The translations under genes were made by a program, and so were the position numbers. Below are positions 36,101-49,700 of a stretch of 64,000 bases of DNA, one piece after another. The DNA is from Neodontobutis hainanensis. Its lineage: Eukaryota > Chordata > Actinopteri > Gobiiformes > Odontobutidae. The DNA is taken from the NCBI GenBank assembly GCA_024349245.1, contig JALDNG010000006.1, positions 3,899,001 to 3,963,000 on the forward strand, read 5' to 3'. Each line of letters opens with the position of its first letter. Position 1 is the first letter of the stretch. The notes under the pieces were generated by a model. The model was given only the letters and a program-made list of their open reading frames with translations, did not search any database and was not told the origin of the DNA.

Positions 36101-39100
36101 AAGTCAAAAGGGTTTTACCTTCTTGGTGAGATTATAGTCTTGATCGTGAGGCATCCGAGTGGAGACGTGGTAGATCACCTCAGTAGTGGACGTGGCGTAA
36201 TAAGGTGTGGTCTGGCCTGTGCTGCGATTGCGTTGGAGGCCTCCCATGAAGCCACAGTGAGTGGTGAGATCCACCTACACACAAACATACATACAAACAA
36301 AATATACTATTGAAGGGCCAAAAACTATTATTAAACACAGTCAAACCCTTGTCATATTGCATCAAGGTAACTCAATATCTGATACTCCAGACAACCTCTC
36401 TTTAATGTTTTTAATGTTTTTAATTTCCATTTTCACTCAATCAAAAAAAGGTGTTCTTACCTCCCAGCCTAGTCCAGAAACAAAGTCTTCATATGCTTTG
36501 CTGCCTGTTGTGTTAGTGAGTATAGAGTGTTTGTCTTCTTGGCCTTCTGCTACATAAAACACTGCTATTTTATGCGTCTCACGGCTACAAGACAATGAAA
36601 GAATGTCATCAGGTTAATGAATAAGTTATTGAAAAGTTATTTTTGTAGCAAAAGCTTTGACCTAGTACATCTTTTTTAACCCTGCTACTAGTTTTCAAAT
36701 TGCCCACTGCCTGGAATTGTCTTTAGAAAAGACCGCACAAGATAGCAGTAAAAGCCTTTTCTGCAGTATGGACCGAGGGGCATTGGGATGTCTTGTACTC
36801 ATTACCAGAAGCAGTGGAAGGGGAACAAAAGGAAAAAGTCTATCCATTATGACGTAAAAGAAGGCCATTCTGTTACTCTTCGTCTGTTTTTAACCCACAG
36901 ATTGCATTCAATTGAACACACTGTCATTTTTCCAATTCAGCTGCTTGCAAGAAGCTACATGCTGCCAAGTTGGACAGAGAGGGAGAGGATTTAACAGAAA
37001 CTACAGTCATTTTTTACATTAGAACATCATGCATTATTTTACAAAGTGACAGACAGAAAGAGTCAAAGGAAGAAACTTTGTCATATCAAGAGCTTTTATA
37101 AATCTGTGCTACGATTATTACAAATTGCCTCCAGTGTCCGTAGCACTGGTGTATGAATGTGTGTGAATGTGGAGGTGGTGGTAGAAGGTTGAGCGCCGTG
37201 TGTGTGGCAGCCCCAGGAGTGAATGTGTGTGAATGGGGTGAGTGGAAGCACAATGTAAAGCGCTTTGGGTGCCCAAGAAGGGTGCAGGAAAGCGATATAT
37301 AAATGCATGCCATTTACCATTTACCATTTACCAAATTAGTTACCTATGTCATGAGAAGTAGTGAAGGTAAAAAAAAACAATAAATTCATTTCACTTAAAT
37401 CTTACCATTGCCGTGAATCCAAGTTCTTCAACTCCCTCAGTAACTTCTCATTTTTTCTCAACAAATGAAAGTTACTCCTGCAACACACAAGAAAAGGTTA
37501 GAAGTCACCATCCATACTTAGCCTCGCATCTCTAACACTATCCAACTACAACTAACGTTGTTACTAATGGACTAGTTGCCTGTTTTTGTCATTGTTTCTT
37601 GGAAGAAAACAACTAGTCGCATTCCAGCTAATAGAACATGGTGCAAGGCTGGCAGGATTTCTTATAAAAAGAGCCAAATAGGAAAACAAAAAAAACAACA
37701 TAATACAAACAACATTTAATACACAGTTGAGTATTAATAGTCATTGTACCATAAACATTTTTTGTTACCCCTCTCCGGTTTGGTATGAGGAAATAGTAGT
37801 TTTCACAGTAGAGAGTGATATATTAAAACTGGGTATTATTACTTATATTGTCATTAGCAAAAAAGTATACAGTGTAGAACTAGACCACACTTTTGAAAAT
37901 GTTCCAGGAACCGGTCGCCAAGCTCAGCACCCCCCACATAAAACCAAGACTCGATCAGTAAAGCATGGAGTGGACTGATAATGACACATCATTCTCGTTG
38001 CTCTTCGAGTGAGGAAAAAAAGAGATAAAGAGAGGGAGAGAGAGAGCAATTTGCTCTTTATTAAACTGATACTTGGTAATGGCCTCATTCTCTGCTTTCA
38101 AAGACTCCATTTACACCCTGGATTATAGGGAAAAGCATAAAAGGGGACACACACGTGGAGGCACACCAACGCTGGGTTGAATGTCAGCATGTAGTGTGGG
38201 TAATGGCCCATATGAATACCTTGAGAGACATAATTAGTTAATCTCTCCTCATCTTTCTTACTGTTTATTCATCTAAAACTCCACATTTTTTCACCCCCCC
38301 TCTTACTTCATATTCTCTTGCTTATTTTGCTCCATTTCAATTTTTGTTTTTCTCCGTCATGATGAATACACGTGTCCTATTCATCCTAATTTACCACTTC
38401 TCCCTCCATCATTCTTTTCTTCAACTACAGCCTTTTTATCCAAAGTCTAAATGGGCTGAGTTTGATCAATAGACTACTGTATTCATTATCACAGTCTCTC
38501 TGACATACACACACACAGAAATGCATAGTGTTAAGAAATCTATTGTGCAGGCTCAATGCAGGCGGTGTAATTCTCTGAATAAAGTATGAAGAGCCATGAG
38601 TGTCCATTAGCTGGCTAGACACATTTATCATGACACCTTAACATTGTGTGTTTTAACCCAGTGTCATTGAGCAGATGAAATGTAGTAACATGGGAAGAAA
38701 AAAAAAAAACATGAGGTCTAATTAGCACAAAACTATTTATTTTTTTATGCCTCATTTGCATGTATGCACTGCTTGATAAAAAAAATAACTCCTACACATC
38801 CCAGCCTACAACATGGAAAAAAATAAACACAAAAACAAAAACCTGTTGGAGTAAAACACAATTATTTATTCTGTAGTTTCCACATGTTACTATGGCTTAT
38901 CAGTGTTTCTTTTTATAAAAACTGCCCAAAAAAACCCACAAAAAACAACTGTCTCAATGCGCTGGTAATGAAAACATACCAAAAATAGCCTCAAATTTTA
39001 TATAAAGACAGTTTGACTCACCTCTTTTCCCAGGAGTTTAGGCCAAGTATGTTGATCAGTAGTCTGCAGTAGTAAAAGGCTGACTGTGGTGTCTCTGTCT

Positions 39101-40677
39101 CAGGTTCAGGATGCGGCATGGCTCTCATGTTCAACTCTTCACCTCTCTGAAATATGTTACAATACAACAAACAAAAGAATCAATAAAAAGGTCAGACACT
39201 GAAAACGCAATATTATAATGTTGCATCACTTATTTCTTCATTAAACATGTACTTGTTTGAAATGTGATTTTGAAAGACAGTAATGCCCAGGTCTATTGTG
39301 GTGGACAGTACATACATGAAGAACAAAATCTCTCTCAGCAGCGCTCTGCTTCAGAATAGCGTTTATCACGTCGTTCTCCTGCTTCTCTGAAACACAGACT
39401 GGAGGTGGCACAGGGATGTTGAGTGGCATGCCTGGTGAACAATACGGAAAAAAGGGGAACAACAAACTAGTTCATTTATCTTAATGTGATCTTTTTGATA
39501 CAACCTACTTAAAAGCATATCAGCAAACTTAAAAGTTATGAGTAAGTTTTTATATTTGCATCACCTGCATTAAAGTTTAAATGTTCATGTATCTTTATTT
39601 TATTAAAACATTTGTGTACCGGCTCGCTGTAAACACTCGGGGCTGGAGTACCCCAAGTATTGCAGCATTTCATCCAGCGCATCATCTCCTTCTCTTAGTG
39701 AATCCCAGGCTGGCATGGCCTCCCGACACATGCGTTTAGCCAATGGTGGGGCTAACACCTGCTCCAAAACTGGCTCACTTTTATCAACTTCATCATTCAC
39801 TCCTTGTTCCTTCTGATCTTCTCCATGCAACTCATCCTCTGCCTCATCTCTTCTTTGGTCCCCTTTCTCCATTTCGACAACATTTCTATCTTCCTCCTCA
39901 TCCCGAAAATCCTCAGCATCCTCTTCTTGACCACCCTCTTCATCGTCCTCCATATTTACTTCCATTCTTTTGGGCAGACCTCCTGATGGGGTGCGTAAAT
40001 GAAGACTGGCAGGGTGAGTTGCTTGTATGTGAGACAAAAGACTATGTGCTGGGCTGCTTGGGGAACAAGGTGGCGGCCCATATAGGACTGCAGAGTCCCA
40101 GGAGTGTTTACCAGCTACATCTCGGACAATAATGCGAATGCAAGCAGGAGCAGAAGACAAACCGGCTGTCATACCACCTCCTGGTACACCAGATTCTGAC
40201 CGGATCTAGAAAATAAGGTACAACACAGAAAATATTAATTTCTATTAAAAATCTACGATGTTATAAGCCATTCAAGTTATATAAATAACAATTGATTAAT
40301 AATTAATTAATAACAATAAGATACCTGAAGTACAGAGAGTAGTGTGGTGCCATTCAGAACTAGAAACTGCAGGTTTGGAGATTGGAAAAGTTCTGGTCCC
40401 AGATCTGTACTCTCACAGTATGGGTTGTCATGGTTCTCACAGAGCTACAGAACAAACATCAAATTATGAACTTTATTCAATTGTGGGTTTTGGTGACATC
40501 CAAATACACACAGGCATCACCTGACTGGACAGAGTAGCAGGCCCTCCAGACATGGGATAATGCCCTAAATGATTGACCAGGTGAGTTATAACTGTTCTGG
40601 CAGCGATGGAAACCAGACCCTGCTGTATGCGGCTCCGAACTGTGAAGACAGAAATATCACTTAGAATTTTATATACA

Positions 40678-40714
<37 letters not shown>

Positions 40715-43700
40715 AAGTATAAAAAGTTGTAGTTGGGGAACTTTTTCAGAAAAAGTCACACATTGAGTTAGTACATAGTTTGTTGCATGCTGTGCAGAAG
40801 CCAATGCCATCACATACTGTGCTGCCAGCAGATCCTGGCTAATAAGTATTATTACACACACAGTAGGAGAGACACAAGCTTTTCAAACCACTCCTTACTG
40901 ATGAGCGCGTGTATGGAATACAGATATGTATTGACAAGACATTCTCAACAACTACTTCCATCTTAGGAAAGCAGAGAAACGAATATAGAAAGTAGAGAGA
41001 AAAACAGATAACTGCTACAAAAATGATAGTAACAAGAACAACAAAAGATTGGTTAATTGAATAATATAAGTAAATAAAAAAAACGAAGTCTAAAAGGATA
41101 GAACGTGAAGACAGGAGTAACAGAGGCATGGTCTAGCCAGGTGCTCCAGTCATTAGACTAGTCACTGTGTCCTGGTGGATCTCAGCAGGGGACAATACAC
41201 AGTCTCACACGGACTCGCACAATTGCAGTCACATACATACACACTCAATAACTTTTGTAATCTTTAGTGACAGACAGCAGTTTTTTGTAGCTGTGGGTCA
41301 CATAGTCCTCACTTACTCACTTTAGGAACCCAATTTAAGCTTCAGTATTTGATTATAACATCTTAATGGCTATGTTAACATAATTGTAACATAGACTTTA
41401 CTTATCTTTATGTAGAATTTAAACACAGACTTGTAATCAACTACAAAATGCCTTCTAATGTAGTATTTTGTTCGGTATTGTTACCTTCTGTGACAGGCTG
41501 CAGTTTACTGGAGCGCTCAGAGTCCGGGCTGTGGAGCGGTTCTGGTTCTCTAAGGCTCTCTAAGGGTAAGAATGGGTCGTAGTCTGAAGTGCTCAGGTCT
41601 GAGAGCTGCAGAGGGTAATACTTTGGACTACTGAAAGACTGTGCTCCATACACACAGCCATGCAATACCTGAACAAGTTTAAAAGAAAGTAGAATATTAT
41701 TAACCTGTTTTAGTTATGGTGGTCCGTTACACTGCCCTACATGAGTAAAATACATGCACATACTTTATAAATACAACTTAGAAGGGTTTTGGTTGGCTGA
41801 TCTTTCTCTGGAGGGGTTCTTGTATGAACAGGCTGAAGGAGCGTTTCCGGAGGCAGAGCCATGACCCAGTCCAGAAGACACAAGAGCAGGGACACTACCA
41901 GCTATAACACGTGCATATAACTATTATTACAACATAAACAAACTTCAAAAACAGCAAATATGTCATTTGTGTATTACCCTTTTATCAAGTTCATGAAGAG
42001 AGGACTCAGTAGATGGTAGCAAATATGTGATTGTGGCAATCAATATCTGAAACAGGAAAAAAAATACCAAAAACTTACACTTGAATAAGACAAAAAGTAC
42101 ATCTGTTAAATATGGTTTCTATAAAAAAATTACTACAACCCCTTTACCTCAACAATCTTCTTTGGAGTGTCGGGGGGGAATTTCTGAAGATGATCCACAA
42201 AGCTGATCAGTAGGTGAAGAATGTCCGATGCCACTAATGCTACATTTTTATTAGGATACTGAAAGATAAAATATGGTTTGAAAATCTTAAAAATTTAATA
42301 AGATTGTCCAAATAAAGTTTTAATCAAATTGCTTTGGTTCACGTATTGAAGTTTAACATTTTACTAACAAAATGAACAACAGGCCTGGTGGGACTAGACT
42401 AGAAATAAGAGGCTGTGCATGGAAGTATGACAATCCCTCGAGCTGTATGTGTATGTGTGCATATCCCAGAGTCCATGGCTGAGGCTACTGGCTGATATGA
42501 CAGCAAGAGATTCGGAAGATGCGTTGTGTGTATGTGATGCACAGCTTGTGGCACTCCCTCTGGATTTGTCTGCTATCTGAAGGAGGACCAAACATATTGA
42601 TGGTCCAGGGTTTGCTCCCAGGAGTAAGTGAATGTGAGCGCAGTTGTGTGTGGAACAGCAGTGTCTACGCGGGCCATTGGCTGCCGATACACAGCTAGGG
42701 ATTCCAAGGTGGAAAAGGTATGTATGCGTGTCCATCTTGAGCCACTTGGCGACAGATGAGACAGCAAATGTTGGCCTGTATTATTTTCAAACTGAAAATA
42801 CCCACTGAGGCAATTTCGCCATTTCTAAACATTACCAATAATCTCCAACAAGCTTAAATTTTCAACCCATAAATGTTCAAGCCAAACTGAAGCATTAGCA
42901 AGCGAGCGGCAAGTCTGTTCAATCAAAAGCACAAATATAGATTATTATAAATAAATCCTCTATGCTGTGGCATTGTAAGAAATGGCCACTTTTCATTTTA
43001 TATTCATTCAACAATTAACCATCAAATTAAAATGCAAATGAATTGTGTTGTTGTGATTCACAAAATGCTGACTGAAATCTGTATCAAGTAAATGAGCCCT
43101 GATTAATTCAATTTCACCAATGCACACAGGGAAGTAACAGATGTTTAGAAACTTAGATAGACAGCCAGTCCGCGGTGCTTTGATGTAGAATCATTGCTTT
43201 GGTGTGATTTCACTGGATAGACATGGAAGCTACTACAGTCAATGTAGACGACAGCCAAAAGCAAGACGACATCATGATGGTCAGGTTTGTGGTGAATGCT
43301 CTTTCCCTAATCAGTTTATACTTTAGAATATTTTGCAATTAGATAACATTTGTTAAGTCTTACCTTTAAAGTAACACAGATGACATTCAGAGCATCTTTA
43401 ATCTGTGGATGCTGAGTGCCATGAGCCAGCTCTTCACACAGCCAGATGCCCAGACTACACAAAGCCACACACCTAAAACGTTTATACACGAGTAGTTATT
43501 AGGTGTAAGACCAAATTATGTAAAAAAAAAATAATAATAAAGTATTTATAATTTTGTCAATTTTAAACAATTATTTGCACATTACATAGTACATATCTCA
43601 TGCATAAGGAAAGTACCTAGCTGGAGCTGATGGCTCATCTCTAGCAGAGGTCAGGATAGTTTTGATAATGTGTTCCTAAAATACACACACACAAAAAAGG

Positions 43701-46700
43701 TCAATTTCCACAAAAAGAAATTCAAATAAATAAAATCATCGCTTATAAAAAAAAACATTATAAAGTCAACATAAGAGAAAAAAAAAATACTCTGCATACA
43801 CTGTTAAACTGTTGTGTTCCTTGACTGTGCTAATGACTACATAAGGATTCCTACCAAGTTTTTGCCTTGCAAAAACATCGAGCAGCCATGAGATACTGCC
43901 ACGCATGACAATACAGCGTTTAAAGAGCAAAAACAACAACAACAACAGTAACTCCCATAGCTCTAGACTGTTAGGCGAATTGCTGATGAGACATTAACCT
44001 ATTAGTCTGGTTCTGAGAGAAGCTTTGTTAAGTAAGCTCTCCTGGATGTCCACACACAGTGACATGAACCACTTACGTTTTGTTTTTGCCTTTGTGTACA
44101 TTAATGTATGTTGCATTTATTTTTAACTACATGAATTATTGTGACATACGCTGCACTGACCGCTCATGACTATAATTAATGCACCTAACTTACAATACAT
44201 TTTCTATGTACCTTTACATCTGGAAACTTGGTAATCACTACATCAGCTGTTGTTGGATGCAGGGCAGGAAGCTCTTCATATAGATTGGGAAAACACACAA
44301 GAGATCCAAGGAGGATCTGGGCCTCTACTCTGGGAGCCTGAAATGTAGATAGACACAAGATAAGAAATTTACAGTTCTTAAGTTATTAAGTAATACAGTA
44401 ATGTTGATATATTTAAGTATGTAAATGTTAATTACATTGAGCGAGGAGCAAGCAGTCACTCTAGAAGCTGCAATAATGAAGTCCAGGATCAACATTGTTG
44501 CTCCAGGCAGACCAATACTGAAGAATCTTGGACTGCAGTGCTTTATGATGGTGTTTACAATGTCCTGGATAAGAACAATTTCCATTTGCATTGCAGACTA
44601 AACAATTTTACATTCTTGTGTCATTGTCAAATGTAGTATCTACAAATGTCCCATGGCATTATGTTGTCATCTTGCAAACATCATTACTAAGCCCCACCAT
44701 ACAGTTTGGCGTAATCTGTGTTTTTTGACTGGATGCCCCAACATCAACCCCTAACTCATCTACAGAATTGGGTATCACAGTGTACCAGGTTCCAGATATT
44801 GTAATAAAAAAAATAGTTATGCAGTTTCTTCCACAGATATACAATACATGTTGAGACAAAACACTAGAGCCCATATGGTACCTGGTCTTGATGTAGTAGC
44901 CCTTGATGCATGATGTTGTAAAAGTGTGTGACAAAATCAGTGTTTGGAGAAACATCTTGGCGTCTTTTCATGATCCTGCAGATGAGCTTATAGGCATGAA
45001 GCTTTCCCTGTTTGTAGCGCTCCGTCAGCATGGTGGCCTGCAGGTATATTGGAGGTTATTTGACATATTTTGTTGCTATACTGTGTATACTGATATTATC
45101 TTTCTGTTTTTTTACCTTGAAAAGCCATGGTGTGAGAATTCTTAGGGGTGGGATCAGCACAGGTGGTGGGGGAGATGACTGGTTGTCCAATGAAATTCCC
45201 AAATTATCTCTAATCTGAAGAAAAAAAGGTAAGCGTTTTTTATTTATATAACCAATAAGTTTGGTTTGCTTCATATTTTTTAAATAATTCTGTGTGTCAG
45301 TACATACCTTGGCTAGATTTTGCCAAAGTTCACAGAGATAATCAAAGACCTGAGCATGGATCTCTGGGTCTTTGATGCTATTGACATCCCCGAGGATACC
45401 CAGCATCCGCCTCCACATTACCGTGGCAACATCAGCATGCCAGCCAGTTAAAGAGCCACCTGCCATTACACTGCAGTCTTCGCTCGGGAACTCACTGGTT
45501 TCTACAATCAATATCAATGATTAAATCTTGTCTCTATATAGCAATGTAGGTGTTGAAAAAAGTTCATAGAGATTTTACTTTTAATGTCCATTTGCATAAA
45601 TGTGTAATATAAGTTAATAGGTTATATGTTACTTTTAACGTGCAAATAAATTATTTCAATAACAATATTGTAAATCACTCACTTCAATTATTCTTCTAAA
45701 AGTAATTGTTTACATTTGGCTTTTTTTCCTTTATTGAATGGTTATTACCAAGGTCATCAGGAGTTTGTAGGACAGAATTGTGGAGCTTCTGGTCCAGCTG
45801 TAGATGTGCATGCGAGTGTGAGCGTGTGTGATCTGTGTGCTCAGCAGTCAATGTGGCAGGGGAGGGCGTCTGGGAACGAGAGCCTCCAAGGGAATGCATG
45901 GGAGATGCACTCTCTGAACCTAGAAATATGTAGCGTAAACAATAACAGGAAAACATTTGGACAAATCTAGAAATTGTGGAAGTTACTGTGGTTTAAGAGA
46001 TTTATGTCATTTTAGGAAGATTCACAGCCTACCAGTGACAGTGACAGTGTGACTTAGGCTACTTGTCTCAGAGTCGATATGAAGTGTGGTCAAACTAGCT
46101 ACTTCATGTTCTTCACAGGCGACGCCCCCTCCTAAGCTGTCTTGGTCCAATGAGCTTCCTCGACCTCCCCCTCCAGACCCAACTGCACCTCCACCACATG
46201 ACTCTGAGCTGAAGGTAAAATCTAACAAAAACAACAACATTCAGTTAATACATCAGCAATGACAATATCAAACAAATGCATTTATACCAAATATAGGATG
46301 AATAATATTCTAATGCTTACTGTCAAATTTGCAGGTGGAATACTGGAAGGCATTAAAAGAATCTGATTGGCTGTCTGAACTGATGACATCTGAACCACTG
46401 GCACTTGCTGGTGACGTCCACTCAGAGGGAACACCTGGGTCATCAACAGGCCTGTGATCATCCAAGGGCCGAGATCCCGGACTCTGAGGACCTTCAAGGA
46501 GCTCGGGCAAATCCCTGGGAACCTCCAGACTGCCCGGGCTGCTGCCACGGCGACCCTGAGTGATGCACAGGCAAGCAGTTGTCTTATGTACACCACTAAA
46601 GCTAAGTTTAATGTGTTAGGCCTAATAATTCTAATTCTTCTTTAATTATATTATAATTATAATTATAGTGTTACACTGACCACAGTTCCTTTAGCTCGCA

Positions 46701-49700
46701 GTCTTTCCTGGATAAACTCATCCATCAGGTCAGAGAAGTTTGGATTGCTGCTTCCAACATCAGTAGAAACAGGACGAGCCTTGTGGACCACTTCCTCTTT
46801 GTTAGCTATGCATACATAAAACACATATTTTGAAAATAAAATTATAAAAAGAATAAGTCGTGACAGTGACACACGTACACCCACACACACAAATAATGGA
46901 AAATGAGGATGGACACGAGATGGTAAAATGAATTACACTCTGACAAAAACCACTGACAACCACAGAAAAAAGACCAAATATAAAAAATACTGTAATTTGG
47001 AAAATAGTAATATCAAAGTCCATCTAAATTCATCATTAAAAGTCCACCAATGTATGCCAAATTATTTTGGAATATTGTGACATTTAGGTTGGGAAAATCC
47101 TTGGAGTGAATAACAATAACAACCATTTAAAATTAAAATAAAAAACTAAAATAAAATATAAAAATATTTCCCAAACTAAAAATAAACAAGTAATTGATTG
47201 TAAGAGCAAACCCTGATGTGAATGTACTGCAGGTGGTTAAGTTAGCAAAAGCTTAAAGTAATAAAAGACTAGAAAAGAAACACAGCAAGCACATTAAACT
47301 TCAAAAAAGCAGTGCAGGAGTTATTCCACACCGTGCAGACAAACAGACAAGACCAAATAAAAGAGAGTGGGAACACCTTGTTAGGTCCAAACAAGCAGCA
47401 TACCAAAGGCCAGTATTAGTGTAGTAATGTAACTATGGGTAATATTGCAGTAAGCTTCTTAGCTGTGGTAGAGCACAGTGAGTATGTAAACCAATGGCGC
47501 ATAAACTGCAACACAAATGAGTTATGTTCCTATCTAAGCTGTTAAAGATACAAGTTGTATATTTTGAACCTGCATGTTTAGTGCCAATATCAAATTATAC
47601 TTTCTAAATTTCAAAGCAGCACACAGGAGTTACATTTAAAAATTCTGCTGCCATCTAGTGGATGAATTTGTAGTCTGACCAGCATGATTTAAAAGGTTGT
47701 GTGAATAGTGTACTGTATATACTAGAGTATAAAGTACACCACTATAGACTGGTTGTTTGCCATAACATACCAACAGCCACACGAGCAAGACCATTTTGGA
47801 CAAGATGTAAAGATGGGTAAAAGGTTATACTATTCCGTGAGCATAAAAAGATGGACCTTGTATTTCATGATCAACAATAAACATGCTAAACTGTGATGTT
47901 TAGCCACCAGCACTTGTAAAATATCAAGTTAAAGCCAGAGTGACAAGAGGTGCTCAGAACACACAAGTTTGGGTTTTAGATAGCAACATCAGCTAAAGCT
48001 GCTTTTGTTTGGCATTGCACATATAAACACATGACATCCAACCAAGCTGTAAGATATTGTGCTATTATAATACTGCATGACAGAAATATTAATTAACACA
48101 TGAATTTCATACAACAGGTAGTAGTATGTCCCTTAGACAGATTGGAATGGTGATATATCAAATATATTTGACTATTGCTCTTTTGTTTTTGTTAATTTGC
48201 TTTTAAATTAGAATGAGCAGAAAAGGGAACCATTTAGATAATATATTTAATATTATGTATAAGCTCCATTAAATCATCTCATTTTTACTAATTAAAATGT
48301 TATATTATCTTGTTGGAGTGCACATGGCAAATAACCATTCCAGTTGTGTTCAAATAGAAAAGTACCTTTTCTTATCAATTTAAATTCTGTGGTCATTGCA
48401 GTATGTATGTCCAGACTACAAGAATAATGCATATTAATCTAGAGGACAGAAAATAAACTACACCTGATCAATGATTTATAGAAAACAAGCTTTTTGCTGT
48501 TGTGAGGGTTCTTTACGGACAGTCGAAGCATTTCTGTGCACTGTAGTTTTCCTCTATGTGACTCAAAAATGCTGGAATCCACAGGGAGGCGGATGAGGTC
48601 GCATGCAACTTCAAGGATAGCGAAGAGGAAGAGGAGGGGTGAAGGAAATTAAAATGTTAAAATCCCAAAGCCCTTAGAAGGAATTAGACAGAAGGGCGGG
48701 AACTTCTGAGGTATAGGAGAGGAATGGGAGTAGCGGGGATCTGTAAAAAAGGAGGCAGGCTGGAGGGACTACGTTCAAGAGAAAACACATCAGAGTTTAC
48801 ATTTCAGTCCAGCAGCAAGATGATGAGTATCAGCCAAAAATATCATTCCATCAGAACAAACCAGTTAAAAACAGCCAAAAAGAAAAAGAGAGTTGGTGTT
48901 TGGGAGAGCATTTTTCTTTTCCAGTTTGTGGTTGGACTTTACAGGTGATGTGTCCATTGTAAGCACTTCTTTGGTCACAATCCTCACCTGGAGTTGTCGT
49001 CTTTCTTCCAAAGTAGCCCAGGACATGGGAGTAGAGATCCTTTAGCGATGCATCACCCATACTGGCCCGGGCCTGTCGCTGAGGCGACGAGCCTTGAGAT
49101 GACCCCTGACCACGGGGTCGGGGCTTGGATGACAGGGCATGAACAACACTCTTATAAACACCACCAAGAATTGCACCTTGGTGGTGGCGCGAGACAGTGC
49201 TGCCTGGCTCCTGGGAGCGTGAGCGGGAGGCTCGTGATCGCAAGGCCGAACGTCCCAGTCGACCACGCACCCCTGATGACACACCTGTGCTGCTGGACAA
49301 CTCCGTATAAACATCAGAGCTCAGTTTGGATCCCAATGCTAAATGTCTGTCTTTGTCCCCTCCAGGTCCAGTCCTGTTATCCACACCCACCGTTCCCTGA
49401 GCCCGCTCAGTTACAGATGCACATCTTTCATATACCCCAATTTTAGACACAAACTTACCTGCTCCACCTGCACCCAGCTTTCCACTTTCCCCAGCTGAGT
49501 GACTGTGAGTGTGAAAGTGACTAAGCCTCCGTAGCCTTGCTTTCCAATGGGCCTCCTTACTTTCAAGGGGATTATGAAACTGGACAGACTCAGTTGATGG
49601 TCGGAAGCTGACATGGACACCGCCAGAATGGTGCCCTTTAGAGCCGCGTGGTATTTTCTTATTAACATCTATAGATTCAATTAATTCAATGCTAGATTCA

